Shown here in pieces: positions 9,173 through 18,187 of a DNA stretch of 64,000 bases; the stretch's first letter is position 1; every line of letters begins with the position of its first letter. The position numbers were made by a program, and so were the translations under genes. Source of the DNA: Saprospiraceae bacterium UBA3362 (lineage in GTDB: Bacteria > Bacteroidota > Bacteroidia > Chitinophagales > Saprospiraceae); contig DEQQ01000084.1 of assembly GCA_002360455.1 (NCBI GenBank), positions 25,344-89,343 of the forward strand, written 5' to 3'. A model generated the notes under the pieces. That model did no database searches. It had not been told where the DNA came from and worked only from the letters and a program-made list of their open reading frames with translations.

Positions 9173-10417
9173 TTAATTATTTCCATCCAACTTAATAATT
9201 TTTACCAATTCTATTCTTGTATCACTGACCTGCTCCAAAATAAATCTACAGTCTTCCAACAATAACTCAGCTCCTTGCTGAGGTATTACTCCACTGCTCA
9301 TTACGAGATATCCCGACAAGGTAGTGTATTCTCCTTCAGGGAAATCAAAACCGTATTCTTGATTTAAATAATGCAATTCCAACCTACCACTAAATATAAA
9401 TTCGGTTTCGCTTATTTTCTGCTCCACATATTCCTCCTTGTCGTGCTCATCTTCTATCTCACCAAAAATCTCTTCCAAAATATCTTCCAATGTTATTATC
9501 CCTGCTGTACCACCAAACTCATCTACAACACAAGCTACAGAAATCCTAAGCTTGTTCATTCTCAACATTAAATCATAAACATTCAATGTCTCCGGAACAA
9601 ACGGCATATCCATTACAATGGACTTGATGGTCTTGGCTTCTTTAAACATCTGTTGATGGTGTATATATCCAAGAACATTATCTATGTCATCATCGATAAC
9701 TACAATCTTTGACAAACTGGATTCCGAAAATTTATTTCTCAAATCTTGTATACTATCCTTCACATCAATAGCGATAATTTCTCTTCGGGGCACCATACAA
9801 CTCTTGACTTTGGTCTGCTTGAGCTGCAAGGCATTTTTAAATATATCTGCATCGATGACCTCTTCAGAAATCTTAGCCTCTCCCTGAATATAATGTTCCA
9901 AATCTAAATTCGTAAATCTTGGTCTAGACTTTTCTACGGATACTTTAAGAATATTTTTAATGATAAAATTTGATGTCCCTGATAAGAGTTTAGCCGGCCA
10001 CAACAAGAGCTTGTAAAAAAAATACAAAGGATAGGCCAATGTCATCAATAGTGTATTGGCATGCAATCTAAATACAGCTTTCGGAATAAACTCACCGAAG
10101 ATTAATATTATAAAAGTTACTATCAATGTATTTACAAATAATGCACTGGCTTCGGACAAATTCAATTGAGATAATGAGGAGGCAAAAAAATCTGTGAGAA
10201 GATAGGACAATATGACTAAAGAAATATTGATTCCTACAAGCATTACAGAAATAAAATGATCCGGATTATCAAAAAACTCAGAAAGAATTTTTCCACTTTT
10301 ACTTCCTCTGCTTTTCTTAATTTCTACAGCCAATTTATTGGCCGTAAAGAATGCTATTTCTGATCCCGCAAAAAAAGCCGTTAATAATAAAAAAAATAAA
10401 ATCAAAAATACTGTCAT
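9173..10417 (-). CDS. CNNM-type transporter/hemolysin-family protein (DUF21, CBS pair, CorC_HlyC)
   Basis: 414 residues. An N-terminal DUF21/CNNM membrane domain (about 1-170) opens with a long hydrophobic run containing FFAGSEIAFF. A CBS pair follows (about 190-310; MVPRREI, then DEFGGTAGIITLEDILEEI at its end), then a CorC_HlyC transporter-associated domain (about 325-405). The family exports Mg2+/Co2+ or acts in ion homeostasis, with the CBS pair sensing adenine nucleotides. GldE of gliding bacteria is a relative, but the N-terminus does not look GldE-specific, so I keep the general name. It follows lptC by 6 bp, in the same transcript. Confidence 0.85.
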   Translation of the reverse strand: MTVFLILFFLLLTAFFAGSEIAFFTANKLAVEIKKSRGSKSGKILSEFFDNPDHFISVMLVGINISLVILSYLLTDFFASSLSQLNLSEASALFVNTLIVTFIILIFGEFIPKAVFRLHANTLLMTLAYPLYFFYKLLLWPAKLLSGTSNFIIKNILKVSVEKSRPRFTNLDLEHYIQGEAKISEEVIDADIFKNALQLKQTKVKSCMVPRREIIAIDVKDSIQDLRNKFSESSLSKIVVIDDDIDNVLGYIHHQQMFKEAKTIKSIVMDMPFVPETLNVYDLMLRMNKLRISVACVVDEFGGTAGIITLEDILEEIFGEIEDEHDKEEYVEQKISETEFIFSGRLELHYLNQEYGFDFPEGEYTTLSGYLVMSSGVIPQQGAELLLEDCRFILEQVSDTRIELVKIIKLDGNN

Positions 10418-10423
10418 CTATCT

Positions 10424-11026
10424 TTATTCTTTTTCCTCTTTAAATAATTTTGCAGCAGGAATCTGCGCATCAATATACTTCATCGTACTGTAAGAAAATC
10501 TCTCATCGGACTCAAATCCGTATCCTTGAATTAATTCTTCTTTTCTCGTTATCCGTACAAATTTATCTGTGTACAATTTACGGCCAGGTTCATCCCATAT
10601 CAATTCTGAGCTGCGCATTGTCTCTCCTTTTCCATTGATAAAAACGACACTGTCTTGCAGAGTAGTTAGTCTTGTAAATGCATCCCGAATTGCATACTTG
10701 GAGGATAATTTGCTTTGGTCACTACTGTCTTGTTTATTGATAAAATAGCACACCAAGCCTTTGGTAAATTCTTCTTTTTGCTGATTCAACTTGGTGTATC
10801 TCACCAACTCCGGAGAAACAATTTTGACAATTACATTACCTGAATCACTGTAATAAATCACTACATCATGAATCAACTCCTTGTTCTGAAAATTGGCAGC
10901 CTCTGCATCACTCATCTCTATTCTGTTTTCTTGACAGGAGAATACCAAAATGCACACACTAAAAATAAAATTTATTCCTTTCTTTAGAATGGAATGATTA
11001 ATCTCTTTATTACTCAAAAATTGCAA
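10424..11026 (-). CDS. lptC: LPS export ABC transporter periplasmic protein LptC
   Basis: 200 residues with one N-terminal hydrophobic segment (about 17-31) ending FSC, so it is either membrane-anchored or a lipoprotein. The LptC/YrbK beta-jellyroll pattern is recognisable: VVIYYSDSGNVIVKIVSP, then LTTLQDSVVF, ELIWDEPGRKLYTDKFVRI and GYGFESDE, as in Bacteroidota LptC. LptC passes lipopolysaccharide from the LptB2FG transporter to LptA across the periplasm. The start is TTG 11026: an in-frame TAA lies just upstream and no ATG occurs before the conserved part. It sits between a T9SS cargo gene (21 bp) and the CNNM gene (6 bp). Confidence 0.8.
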   Translation of the reverse strand: MQFLSNKEINHSILKKGINFIFSVCILVFSCQENRIEMSDAEAANFQNKELIHDVVIYYSDSGNVIVKIVSPELVRYTKLNQQKEEFTKGLVCYFINKQDSSDQSKLSSKYAIRDAFTRLTTLQDSVVFINGKGETMRSSELIWDEPGRKLYTDKFVRITRKEELIQGYGFESDERFSYSTMKYIDAQIPAAKLFKEEKE

Positions 11027-11047
11027 GACCTTTTAGCTTATTTTTTT

Positions 11048-13153
11048 CTACTTGACCAAGGTAAATTCTCCGGCCAAATCCTTTATCACTCCATCAATAA
11101 ATTTGACTTTTGCAACATAGGTAAATACTGCCGGATTCATTGGCTTATCTCTAAATCTTCCATCCCAACCCACCAATGGATTATTGATAGGAACATATTT
11201 CCCGTCATAAACAAGATCTCCCCATCGATCAAAAATTTTCAAACTTTCAACATGCAATACTGCCGAAGATCCAAAAATATTGAAAAAATCATTTACATTA
11301 TCTCCATTAGGGGAAAATACATTTGGTGCAAAAACATCATAATATTTATTCACCTGAATATAGACAGAGTCATATCCTATACAATCATTCTGATTAGTAA
11401 CCTTGAGTTTATAATATCCACTATTGATGGGTCTGACCTGAGTGGTCTGACAAGTCATACATTGAACACTGTCACCAAGCCACATGTATTGATATATATC
11501 ATCAGGTGTTGCACTTCCGGACAGCGTCACATACTCTCCTAAATCTATTTCAAGATTTGAGCCAGCATTTGGGCTTATTGGAGGAGGCTCAGAAATTGTA
11601 ACTGTGGTACTATCAACACAACCTTTCCTATCCTGAATATACAATTTATAACTTCCGGCAGGCAAATTGGCAAAAGCTGATATTGGTAAATAATTAAAAC
11701 CGTCCAAACTATATAAAAAATAATTTGATCCTGTTGTTTGATCATAATATGGATTTCCCTGCCTTCCACTTACCACAATTTTTCCATCATTAGAGTTATT
11801 ACATTTCAAATTAAGTAAACTGTCCACATTCAATCTTAAAGTAGGAAGATCTTCACAACAAGGTTCAGCATACAATCTTCTGACCTCTGTAACCTTACAA
11901 CCTAAGTCTGTCAATAAGGTAAGAGTAATAAATTTTTCTCCAAAAGAATTATATCTTACTTTATGAGGTCCTTTGGTCGAGGCAGTTTGAGGCACTGCAT
12001 CTTTCCCAAAGTTCCATTCATAACTTACTATTCTCCCTATAGCAAAACTGCTGCTGTCTGTAATTGTAAAATCGGTTTCACACCTTAATCCAATCAATGG
12101 ATCAATGGTAAAGGCTGCCTCCGGACCCTGAAAATCACAGCCATCAAATTCTATAGAGAAGCCCTGACCTGATGCAGTAAAATTATTAATCAACAAACCG
12201 TAGGCTTTTCCCTGCTCCAATATCAGATATTTAGAAAAGGCATTCTCCCCTGCATCACAATTAAAATTTTCGGATATATCATTATCTGTCAAGCTAAGAC
12301 CCGTAGAATAAGGAACTCTTCTTGTAGGACTGCAAGGAGGCGCACTTGCGTTACAACGAGCCAAAACTTTATCATTGCAATTTCTTAGCCCGCTGGGCAA
12401 TTCATATAAAGCAAAGTCTATATCATCACCCTGATTCAGTGGCGTTATTGTAAAAGTAAGAGTGCATCGAGCGGCTGCTATCCAAGAAAACCAAATAGAT
12501 TGTTGCTCAGATGCCGAGATTCCACCTCCCTCTCCGAGACAAGAGCCTCTACCCTCATCTCTCACCAAACCGGCTCCAAGGATAGCTTTAACTACAAATG
12601 GCTCACTATTACAAAGCAGCGTAGCATTATTGCAATCCTGTTCAGGTTGTGCCGGAGGAAAATAATTATTGATGCACAACTGAAAAGTCCCTGTTTGGCC
12701 CTGCACAGCATCTACTCTTATATAATAATCCTGCCCAACGATCAAGCCACCTTCATACATCGTCGTAGTCCCCACCAAATTCACATCATTTGCACAATTC
12801 AACTCGGATATTGTACCTCCACAAATTCCGGAATACAATGAAGCCTGCATTCCCTTTAGCGTTCCACCGGCTCCCCCCGGATTCGTTGAGTTGGTTCCAA
12901 TAATGGTAATACTCACATCACTGGCAAATGCCCTAAAAGTAAACCATACATCTCCACTCATACTTGTCCAGCATGTTGAGGGACCATATCCGCTGGGGCT
13001 TGCCCCTTGTAAACTGTATTCCCCAACTTTGCTGCAATACTTAGTCACATCGCCCAATTTTATAGGCGTATTGCATTGATCATTCGTTGGTTGTGACCAA
13101 AGAACCAATGAAGTAAAACAAGCTAAAACAATAAAAATCCATTTCCTTATCAT
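11048..13153 (-). CDS. T9SS type B cargo (gliding motility-associated C-terminal domain) with PKD-like domain
   Basis: 701 residues. A Sec signal peptide (about 1-20, ending LWSQ) precedes two Cys-paired beta-domains of a kind common in Bacteroidota surface proteins (about 25-165 and 170-335). A PKD-like domain follows (about 340-425; YEWNFG), then an SprB-like repeat (about 440-525), and the CHU_C/type B sorting domain at the end (about 610-701; VFSPNGDNVNDFF, IFDRWGDLVYDG). Such proteins are exported by T9SS and attached to the cell surface; a role in adhesion or gliding is inferred. It is the first gene of the run leading to lptC. Confidence 0.88.
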   Translation of the reverse strand: MIRKWIFIVLACFTSLVLWSQPTNDQCNTPIKLGDVTKYCSKVGEYSLQGASPSGYGPSTCWTSMSGDVWFTFRAFASDVSITIIGTNSTNPGGAGGTLKGMQASLYSGICGGTISELNCANDVNLVGTTTMYEGGLIVGQDYYIRVDAVQGQTGTFQLCINNYFPPAQPEQDCNNATLLCNSEPFVVKAILGAGLVRDEGRGSCLGEGGGISASEQQSIWFSWIAAARCTLTFTITPLNQGDDIDFALYELPSGLRNCNDKVLARCNASAPPCSPTRRVPYSTGLSLTDNDISENFNCDAGENAFSKYLILEQGKAYGLLINNFTASGQGFSIEFDGCDFQGPEAAFTIDPLIGLRCETDFTITDSSSFAIGRIVSYEWNFGKDAVPQTASTKGPHKVRYNSFGEKFITLTLLTDLGCKVTEVRRLYAEPCCEDLPTLRLNVDSLLNLKCNNSNDGKIVVSGRQGNPYYDQTTGSNYFLYSLDGFNYLPISAFANLPAGSYKLYIQDRKGCVDSTTVTISEPPPISPNAGSNLEIDLGEYVTLSGSATPDDIYQYMWLGDSVQCMTCQTTQVRPINSGYYKLKVTNQNDCIGYDSVYIQVNKYYDVFAPNVFSPNGDNVNDFFNIFGSSAVLHVESLKIFDRWGDLVYDGKYVPINNPLVGWDGRFRDKPMNPAVFTYVAKVKFIDGVIKDLAGEFTLVK

Positions 13154-13402
13154 CTCCCAATCTTTTAAACTAAGATCATTTTATCAATTCAGACGCTGTT
13201 CGCGCTTTTCAGAACCTCAAAAATACAATAAAACCTGTTCAAAAATTCCTAAATTATGGTTAAATCACCTAATGATCAAGTACTTAGGGGTCAATCTCAA
13301 TATTTGGAGCAGCAGATTTCGGCCTCTTGCTTGCAATCTCAGTCCCGTCATACGGTCGCCTCAGCTCCCTACTGCCGGGGCTAAATAAGCAACTTTGTTC
13401 TT
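13154..13402. repeat. Intergenic region with promoter candidate and GC-rich element
   Basis: CAAAAATA at 13218-13225 reads TATTTTTG on the minus strand, a TAnnTTTG match upstream of the T9SS cargo gene. At 13311-13386 lies a GC-rich block (containing cccgtcatacggtcgcctca) that stands out from the AT-rich surroundings. It begins just past the 3' end of the DUF4348-like gene and resembles the blocks near 5179 and 53035. Confidence 0.35.
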
Positions 13403-13903
13403 TCACTCTTGATTTTTGTAAAAATTTAGACCCGCATAATAGATTAAGCGCCAACCTTCAGAGGCTTTTGCAAACCTTCTGATCACTTTTATTTTATTTT
13501 CTTTGTGGGTATAAATGTCTTCAATGAGGGTTGGAAGAATGACCTTGAATTCATGATCAAAATCTTTATTGCTTTCCAATGATCCCGTTTGAATTACCCA
13601 CGTATCTCGTGTATAATAAAACTTATCACTGCCTATATAATCCGGGTCAGCCTGATCCGGAAGTCCTTCCAAGGGAAATACAATACTCGCCAATTGAAAC
13701 ACACTGTCATCATGAAATTTTTTGTAAAACAACAAAAAATCTTCTGTTGGTCTAAGCGCTTTCTCTTCCCAATTTTGTTCCTGTCTCTGCTCTGACGTTG
13801 CTTGCTTGGACTTACAGGCTATTAACACACAAAATCCTACAAGTGCACAAAGCACAATCTTATTCTGAGACCAAAACAAGCGCAAAGTTTTCTTGTAATT
13901 CAT
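13403..13903 (-). CDS. DUF4348-like lipoprotein
   Basis: 166 residues. A lipoprotein-type signal peptide ends LIACK at about residue 30. The mature protein has FYKKF, DSVFQLASIVFPLEG and a C-terminal GWRLIYYAG strand. This F-Y-F/D-S-x-FQ/FPL pattern fits DUF4348, a Bacteroidota family of unknown function with an NTF2-like look. Its start lies 44 bp inside the 3' end of the phosphopantetheinyl transferase gene, so the two are probably translationally coupled. No catalytic residue can be named. Confidence 0.7.
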   Translation of the reverse strand: MNYKKTLRLFWSQNKIVLCALVGFCVLIACKSKQATSEQRQEQNWEEKALRPTEDFLLFYKKFHDDSVFQLASIVFPLEGLPDQADPDYIGSDKFYYTRDTWVIQTGSLESNKDFDHEFKVILPTLIEDIYTHKENKIKVIRRFAKASEGWRLIYYAGLNFYKNQE

Positions 13904-14510
13904 AATAAACTTGATATTTAAAATTTTGATCCAACTTGTTCACTACTACAGACAGCACAGGCCTCTGTGATCCAAGCTCAAATAGACAAGTTACTTTGAT
14001 ATCTCTTTTAAAAATCAATTCTTTCTTGCCATAGCATTTATAAGCAGCTTCTTTTAGAGACCAATAAAGACAAAGTAATTTAATTCGATCAAAACTGATA
14101 TTCCAAAGTTCCAACTGTTCCATTTCCTCATCAGACATAAATTTAAACGCAATTTGCTCAATTTTATTCTCATAAGACTGAATGTCCAAGCCAACATTCC
14201 GATGAGCTTGGGCTATAGCGATCCATTGCTTAGTATGGCTTATGCTTACAAACAAATTCGGGATATTGGTCCATGTCTTTCCATAACTATCTTTTCTCAG
14301 ATTCTTCACCGGATCGATCCCCAAACATTCTTTATACAAAAATCTGCTCACCAGATAATCTCTCTGCTTTATAGGATGCAAGGTTGCAAGTTCCGAGCGC
14401 AGTTCAGGAGCAATGAGATCATCCTTATCAAAATATGATAACTCTTCTTCGATACGCCATATCACGATCTGAGAATCAGGAAGAGCTGAGTATTGTTGAA
14501 TAAGAGGCAA
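13860..14510 (-). CDS. 4'-phosphopantetheinyl transferase superfamily protein (Sfp-type)
   Basis: 216 residues, Sfp/AcpT size. Two family motifs are present: VGLDIQ at about 106-111 (Mg-binding Asp109) and WSLKEAAYK at 150-158 (Glu154, Lys158); the SISHT segment near 89-93 is also typical. The enzyme moves phosphopantetheine from CoA to a serine of acyl- or peptidyl-carrier proteins. TTG 14510 is the only sensible start: an in-frame stop lies at 14528-14530 and a -7 element at 14532-14539. The 3' end overlaps the next gene by 44 bp. The target carrier protein is not in the window. Confidence 0.87.
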   Translation of the reverse strand: MPLIQQYSALPDSQIVIWRIEEELSYFDKDDLIAPELRSELATLHPIKQRDYLVSRFLYKECLGIDPVKNLRKDSYGKTWTNIPNLFVSISHTKQWIAIAQAHRNVGLDIQSYENKIEQIAFKFMSDEEMEQLELWNISFDRIKLLCLYWSLKEAAYKCYGKKELIFKRDIKVTCLFELGSQRPVLSVVVNKLDQNFKYQVYYELQENFALVLVSE

Positions 14511-14531
14511 TCCAATCTTTTTATCTTAGGG

Positions 14532-14539
14532 CAAAGATA
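14532..14539 (-). promoter_or_regulatory. -7 element for the phosphopantetheinyl transferase gene
   Basis: The minus strand reads TATCTTTG, a perfect TAnnTTTG. Transcription would start near 14525, leaving a leader of about 15 nt before the TTG start. No -33 element is evident. Confidence 0.45.
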
Positions 14540-14696
14540 AAACATCATGGAAAATCCTGATTTCTTTATTTATTAAGTTTGGGGAAACACCCAATTTTAC
14601 CAAAAAGTCTTATAAAAATTTGGACAGGTTCAGGAATCACTTTAATCTTGTACCATCCTTTTGAACAAGCTCAGAATTATTTGACGGTTCTGAAAA

Positions 14697-14745
14697 AACT
14701 GTAAGAGTTTTTTTTGATTGCATTCTTCAATCATGTTTTACAGTT
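14697..14745. repeat. Nested inverted repeat in the 14.5-15.4 kb non-coding region
   Basis: AACTGTAA (14697-14704) pairs with TTACAGTT (14738-14745), and TGATTG (14715-14720) pairs with CAATCA (14728-14733) inside it, giving an extended hairpin. It lies upstream of the candidate RNA promoter at 14763. Confidence 0.5.
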
Positions 14746-14762
14746 CTCCTATTATTTAGTCT

Positions 14763-14770
14763 TACGTTTG
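14763..14770 (+). promoter_or_regulatory. Candidate -7 element for a plus-strand RNA
   Basis: TACGTTTG matches TAnnTTTG exactly. No plus-strand protein gene follows for 15 kb, so if active it would transcribe the hairpin-rich segment ending in the terminator at 15010-15126. The -33 region is weak. Confidence 0.35.
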
Positions 14771-14774
14771 TTTA

Positions 14775-15126
14775 GCCTTAATACATATTTTCTATTTGTC
14801 TTATGCTCTCTCCCAATCGAAGAGCTTATGTGGACCAGGTAATGCAATTGTATTCTACTCAATCTGTAGCCCCAAAAAACTTTTGAGTGCTTGCCGTATT
14901 ACCTGTCCACTTTTTAAGTCGCTTTACAAACGTCAATTTTCAATCCCTTTAGATTTGGGAATTGAAGGACTAAAATCATTTGAAATATTGAGATTTTGGT
15001 TTAATAGTTCCTGAATGTTTTATTCAACGGTTCTTAAGTTGTGTGGTAATAATATTTTTCTTGCTCCAATTGGTTGTTAAAAAAATTATACTTAGGAAGC
15101 AAGAATAAAACATTCGGGTTTTTTTT
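14775..15126 (+). ncRNA. Candidate structured non-coding RNA (about 350 nt), family unknown
   Basis: Between the -7 match at 14763 and a T8 run at 15119-15126 the plus strand can fold into successive stems. These are: GCTCT/AGAGC (14805-14809 with 14821-14825); GTGGAC(C)AGGTAAT (14830-14843) with ATTACCTGTCCAC (14898-14910), enclosing ACTCAA/TTGAGT (14857-14862 with 14883-14888); TTCAATCCC/GGGAATTGAA (14939-14947 with 14957-14966); CTAAAATC/GATTTTGG (14970-14977 with 14992-14999); and the terminal 16-bp stem. I checked for RNase P, tmRNA and SRP RNA signature sequences and found none. An ORF at 14796-15014 has no recognisable features. The boundaries are inferred. Confidence 0.4.
15010..15126 (+). 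terminator. Long-stem terminator-like structure with T8 run
   Basis: The 16-nt arm at 15010-15025 pairs with 15103-15118 throughout (one T-G wobble), and inside it TTCTTAAG (15031-15038) pairs with CTTAGGAA (15091-15098). TTTTTTTT follows directly at 15119-15126. Orientation is plus strand, yet both flanking genes are on the minus strand. Confidence 0.6.
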
Positions 15127-15312
15127 GAAAATGAAAATTAATTTCTTTTTCTAATAAGATAATATTCATACCGTTTTGAAATATATTAATATTCAGTTAT
15201 AGAGTTGAATGAAAATGAAATTTATAATTATGGTACAGGGTTTATTTTTTCATAAAGCGTAGTCCGTGTAGTTAGACAATAGGGTGGTTTTTTCACAATA
15301 GGTGATTGCGTT

Positions 15313-15348
15313 TCCTCCGGCAGTTTAATCTGCTGGAGGATTTTTTTT
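15313..15348 (+). terminator. Rho-independent terminator with no upstream gene
   Basis: TCCTCCGGCAG (15313-15323), loop TTTAAT, CTGCTGGAGGA (15330-15340; one wobble pair), then T8 (15341-15348). It points along the plus strand, opposite to nuoN, which ends 21 bp to its right. It would end a short transcript from about 15190-15340 or readthrough from the RNA region to the left. Confidence 0.65.
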
Positions 15349-15368
15349 ATGGGAGAAAAAATTTTGGT

Positions 15369-16724
15369 CTATAATATACCTGTAAGTAATTGTGGATATA
15401 CACCCAATACTATTGTCACTATACACAGTACAAGAAATACGGTCTTGTAGGTCCAAGAAATATCCCACCTTTGATCTGCAGAACCGGAAAACATAGAATT
15501 TATTATTTTAATGTAATAATACATAGAAATTACTGCTGTGACTAAGCCTACTACAGTCAAAACAACAAGGTCCAATCGCGCCATTTGAAACAAAGAAAAT
15601 AACTTTGCTAAAAAACCTGCTGTAAGCGGACCTCCTGCAAGGGATAATAAAGCCACGGTCATTACAATAGCCAAAAAAGGATTGCTTTTGTACAATCCGG
15701 CAAATGAATCCAAATGATCACTTCCGGCTTGTTGCTCAACAAAATGAGTAACACAAAAACTAACTAAAGAAGCTATTGAATATGCGACTAAATAAAAAAT
15801 AAAAATGTATTCTGTCTTAGCTTGAAGACTGACCAGACCCATCAAAATAAATGCTGCTTGAACAATTCCCGAATAAGCTAAAAGCCTTTTGACATTTTTT
15901 TGGGCTGCAGCCAAAATATTTCCTAATAATAATGAAGCCAAAATCACCAATCCAAAAAACCAAACCGTCCATCCCGGCATTGAATCTCCACTCAAAGCAA
16001 TAAATCTATACAGGGCCGCAAATCCGGCAATTTTAACTATGGTAGACATCACAGCAGTAAAAATAGTTGGAGTCCCTTCATAAACATCCGGTGCCCAAAA
16101 ATGAAATGGAACTAATGCAAGTTTAAACAAAAAACCGCACAGTATAAATAATATGGAAATATCCAACAACATTCCTTGAGAGTTAGGATATGAACCTACT
16201 TGTAATTTCAAAGTAGAAGCATAATACAATCCAATACCAAACAATAATAAGGCACTTGCAAAGGCTCCCATGATAAAGTACTTTATAGCGGCTTCGTTTG
16301 ATCTTGTTTTTCTGCGATCCGATCCCGCCAAAATATACATTGCTATAGACAGTATTTCCACTCCAAGAAATAATATAATAAAATTATTGTAAGAAATCAT
16401 CAATATGCCACCACACAAAGCCAATAAAAATATACCTGTAAAGTCACCAACTTCTTCATTCCCTCGTGACTGATAATGCTGTATAAACGGCAGAATACAA
16501 AATGCAATTCCCAACAAAATCAAGCTCAAAATTCTTGGCTTGCCTGCAGAATCAAGCATCTGTGCAGAGAATTGAGTTCCTACATCCATGCCATAATACA
16601 AAGTCGCAGCCGAAAGGATAATTGCTGTCATAGCTAAAGGAATAATAAAACCCCTTTGCTTAATGAATCCAAAAAACAAGATCAGAATAGCAAAAACAGT
16701 AAGACAGCTTATAGATAAAATCAT
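15369..16724 (-). CDS. nuoN: NADH-quinone oxidoreductase subunit N
   Basis: 451 residues, about 14 predicted membrane helices. NuoN is an antiporter-like membrane subunit of complex I that contributes a proton path. The family's conserved charged positions lie in segments such as KYFIMGAFASALLLFG and FKLALVPFHFWAPDVYEG (about 205-220), the latter typical of NuoN/ND2. It is the last gene of the operon, 13 bp downstream of nuoM. Somewhat shorter than E. coli NuoN but normal for Bacteroidota. Confidence 0.95.
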   Translation of the reverse strand: MILSISCLTVFAILILFFGFIKQRGFIIPLAMTAIILSAATLYYGMDVGTQFSAQMLDSAGKPRILSLILLGIAFCILPFIQHYQSRGNEEVGDFTGIFLLALCGGILMISYNNFIILFLGVEILSIAMYILAGSDRRKTRSNEAAIKYFIMGAFASALLLFGIGLYYASTLKLQVGSYPNSQGMLLDISILFILCGFLFKLALVPFHFWAPDVYEGTPTIFTAVMSTIVKIAGFAALYRFIALSGDSMPGWTVWFFGLVILASLLLGNILAAAQKNVKRLLAYSGIVQAAFILMGLVSLQAKTEYIFIFYLVAYSIASLVSFCVTHFVEQQAGSDHLDSFAGLYKSNPFLAIVMTVALLSLAGGPLTAGFLAKLFSLFQMARLDLVVLTVVGLVTAVISMYYYIKIINSMFSGSADQRWDISWTYKTVFLVLCIVTIVLGVYPQLLTGIL

Positions 16725-16737
16725 AATTCAATAATAA

Positions 16738-18186
16738 TTAATGGGACATAAAATAATCACCAAATTGAGTGACTCCATAAAATGCTAATTGAAACCACTG
16801 GATAGGAAAGAATCCAAGTGCAAAAACCAAAATGATCAAAATAATAAATCCATAGTCTTCAAATAAACTAAGATCGGCTTTTGATATATCTTGCACACCG
16901 GCTCCAAACATCATCCTTTGATAACATTGCAACATATATACTGCACCGAGGATAATAGATACTCCGGCAATGATTCCCAAACCCAACTGATATTTTGTGA
17001 GTGCGCTGATCAATAGCAATTCCCCAACAAATCCGCTGGTAAGAGGCAAACCTACAGATGCCAAAACAAGAATAAAATAATAGGTTGCCAATCTTGGATT
17101 GACTTTTGCCATCCCGCTACTGCCATCCAATGCCTCGTTTCCGGTTTTTCTTGCCACAACATCTGCAACCAAAAACAATCCTGCAACCGCTATCCCGTGA
17201 GCTAAACATTGAAACAAAGCCCCTTCCATTGCAATCGCATTTACAGTCAATGTTCCCGCTGCTATCAATCCCATGTGGGATAAAGAAGAAAACGCCAACA
17301 ATCTACTGAAATGATTTTGTCTCCATGCGATAAGTGCACCATAGATCACACCAATCAAACAGAGTACAATCAACTCCGTTCCCCAATGTTGCAAGGCCTG
17401 TTGTACAATTAGATTAAATCTTAAAAATCCAAAAATTCCCATTTTGGACATCACGGCAGCAATCAAAATAACAGTGGGTTTATCTGCTTGTTCGTATAAG
17501 TTGGCCTGCCATGAATGAAAAGGAAAGACAGGAGATTTTATTCCAAATGCTATAAAAAAAGCTATAAGAAACCAATATTGCAGGTGCTCAGGAATTTTAT
17601 TTAAGTACACATCACTCCAGTTGTTTGCAACGTTTATACCAATATAACTGTAAAAATAAATCAACGCCGCAAGCAGTAAAAAACTACCAAATACAGTATA
17701 AATAAAAAATGTAAACACAGACTTTTTAGCCTGTGGCCCTCCCCATTGGATTACCAGAAAATAAATGGGGATTAAGGCTAATTCAAAAAACAAATAAAAG
17801 GTAAACGGATTCTGAGCCATGAAAAAAGCATTGAGACATGCAATACTCATTAGCAATAATCCAAAATAAGATCCATTGCGTTTATCTTGATATGCAAATG
17901 CACTAAAAATGCTGATCATCCCAATCAAATTACTTAAAAATAATGGTAAGATTGTCATGCCATCCAAAGCCAAATGCAAGTTGATGTGCATTTTTGCAAT
18001 CCATTCAAACTCCCAACCAAACAATGTTCCTTGAGTTGCAGTATAATTGATAAGTAAAAAAATAAAATAAAATAAAGAACTTACAGAACCGATCAAGGAA
18101 ACATAGTATGCCGGTCTTGACTTCAAAAAGAAGCATAGCAGTCCAAAAACTAAAGGCAATACAAACAATAGAGAAGCAGACAGCAT
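16738..18186 (-). CDS. nuoM: NADH-quinone oxidoreductase subunit M
   Basis: 482 residues, about 14 membrane helices. The antiporter-like core is recognisable from PVFPFHSWQANLYEQADKP (about 222-240) and SHMGLIAAGT, with the proton-path Glu in the FFELALIPIYFL segment (about 135). It forms the central proton-pumping membrane arm of complex I. It starts 1 bp after nuoL ends and is followed by nuoN after 13 bp, so translational coupling is likely. Confidence 0.95.
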   Translation of the reverse strand: MLSASLLFVLPLVFGLLCFFLKSRPAYYVSLIGSVSSLFYFIFLLINYTATQGTLFGWEFEWIAKMHINLHLALDGMTILPLFLSNLIGMISIFSAFAYQDKRNGSYFGLLLMSIACLNAFFMAQNPFTFYLFFELALIPIYFLVIQWGGPQAKKSVFTFFIYTVFGSFLLLAALIYFYSYIGINVANNWSDVYLNKIPEHLQYWFLIAFFIAFGIKSPVFPFHSWQANLYEQADKPTVILIAAVMSKMGIFGFLRFNLIVQQALQHWGTELIVLCLIGVIYGALIAWRQNHFSRLLAFSSLSHMGLIAAGTLTVNAIAMEGALFQCLAHGIAVAGLFLVADVVARKTGNEALDGSSGMAKVNPRLATYYFILVLASVGLPLTSGFVGELLLISALTKYQLGLGIIAGVSIILGAVYMLQCYQRMMFGAGVQDISKADLSLFEDYGFIILIILVFALGFFPIQWFQLAFYGVTQFGDYFMSH

Positions 18187-18187
18187 A

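Noticed and set aside
9173..10417. gldE (gliding motility) for the CNNM/CBS protein
   Set aside because: The domain order is shared by all hemolysin-family proteins and no other gld gene is near.
14796..15014. 72-residue plus-strand ORF in the hairpin-rich region
   Set aside because: It overlaps several RNA-like stems, has no recognisable domain or compositional sign of coding, and its length is expected by chance.
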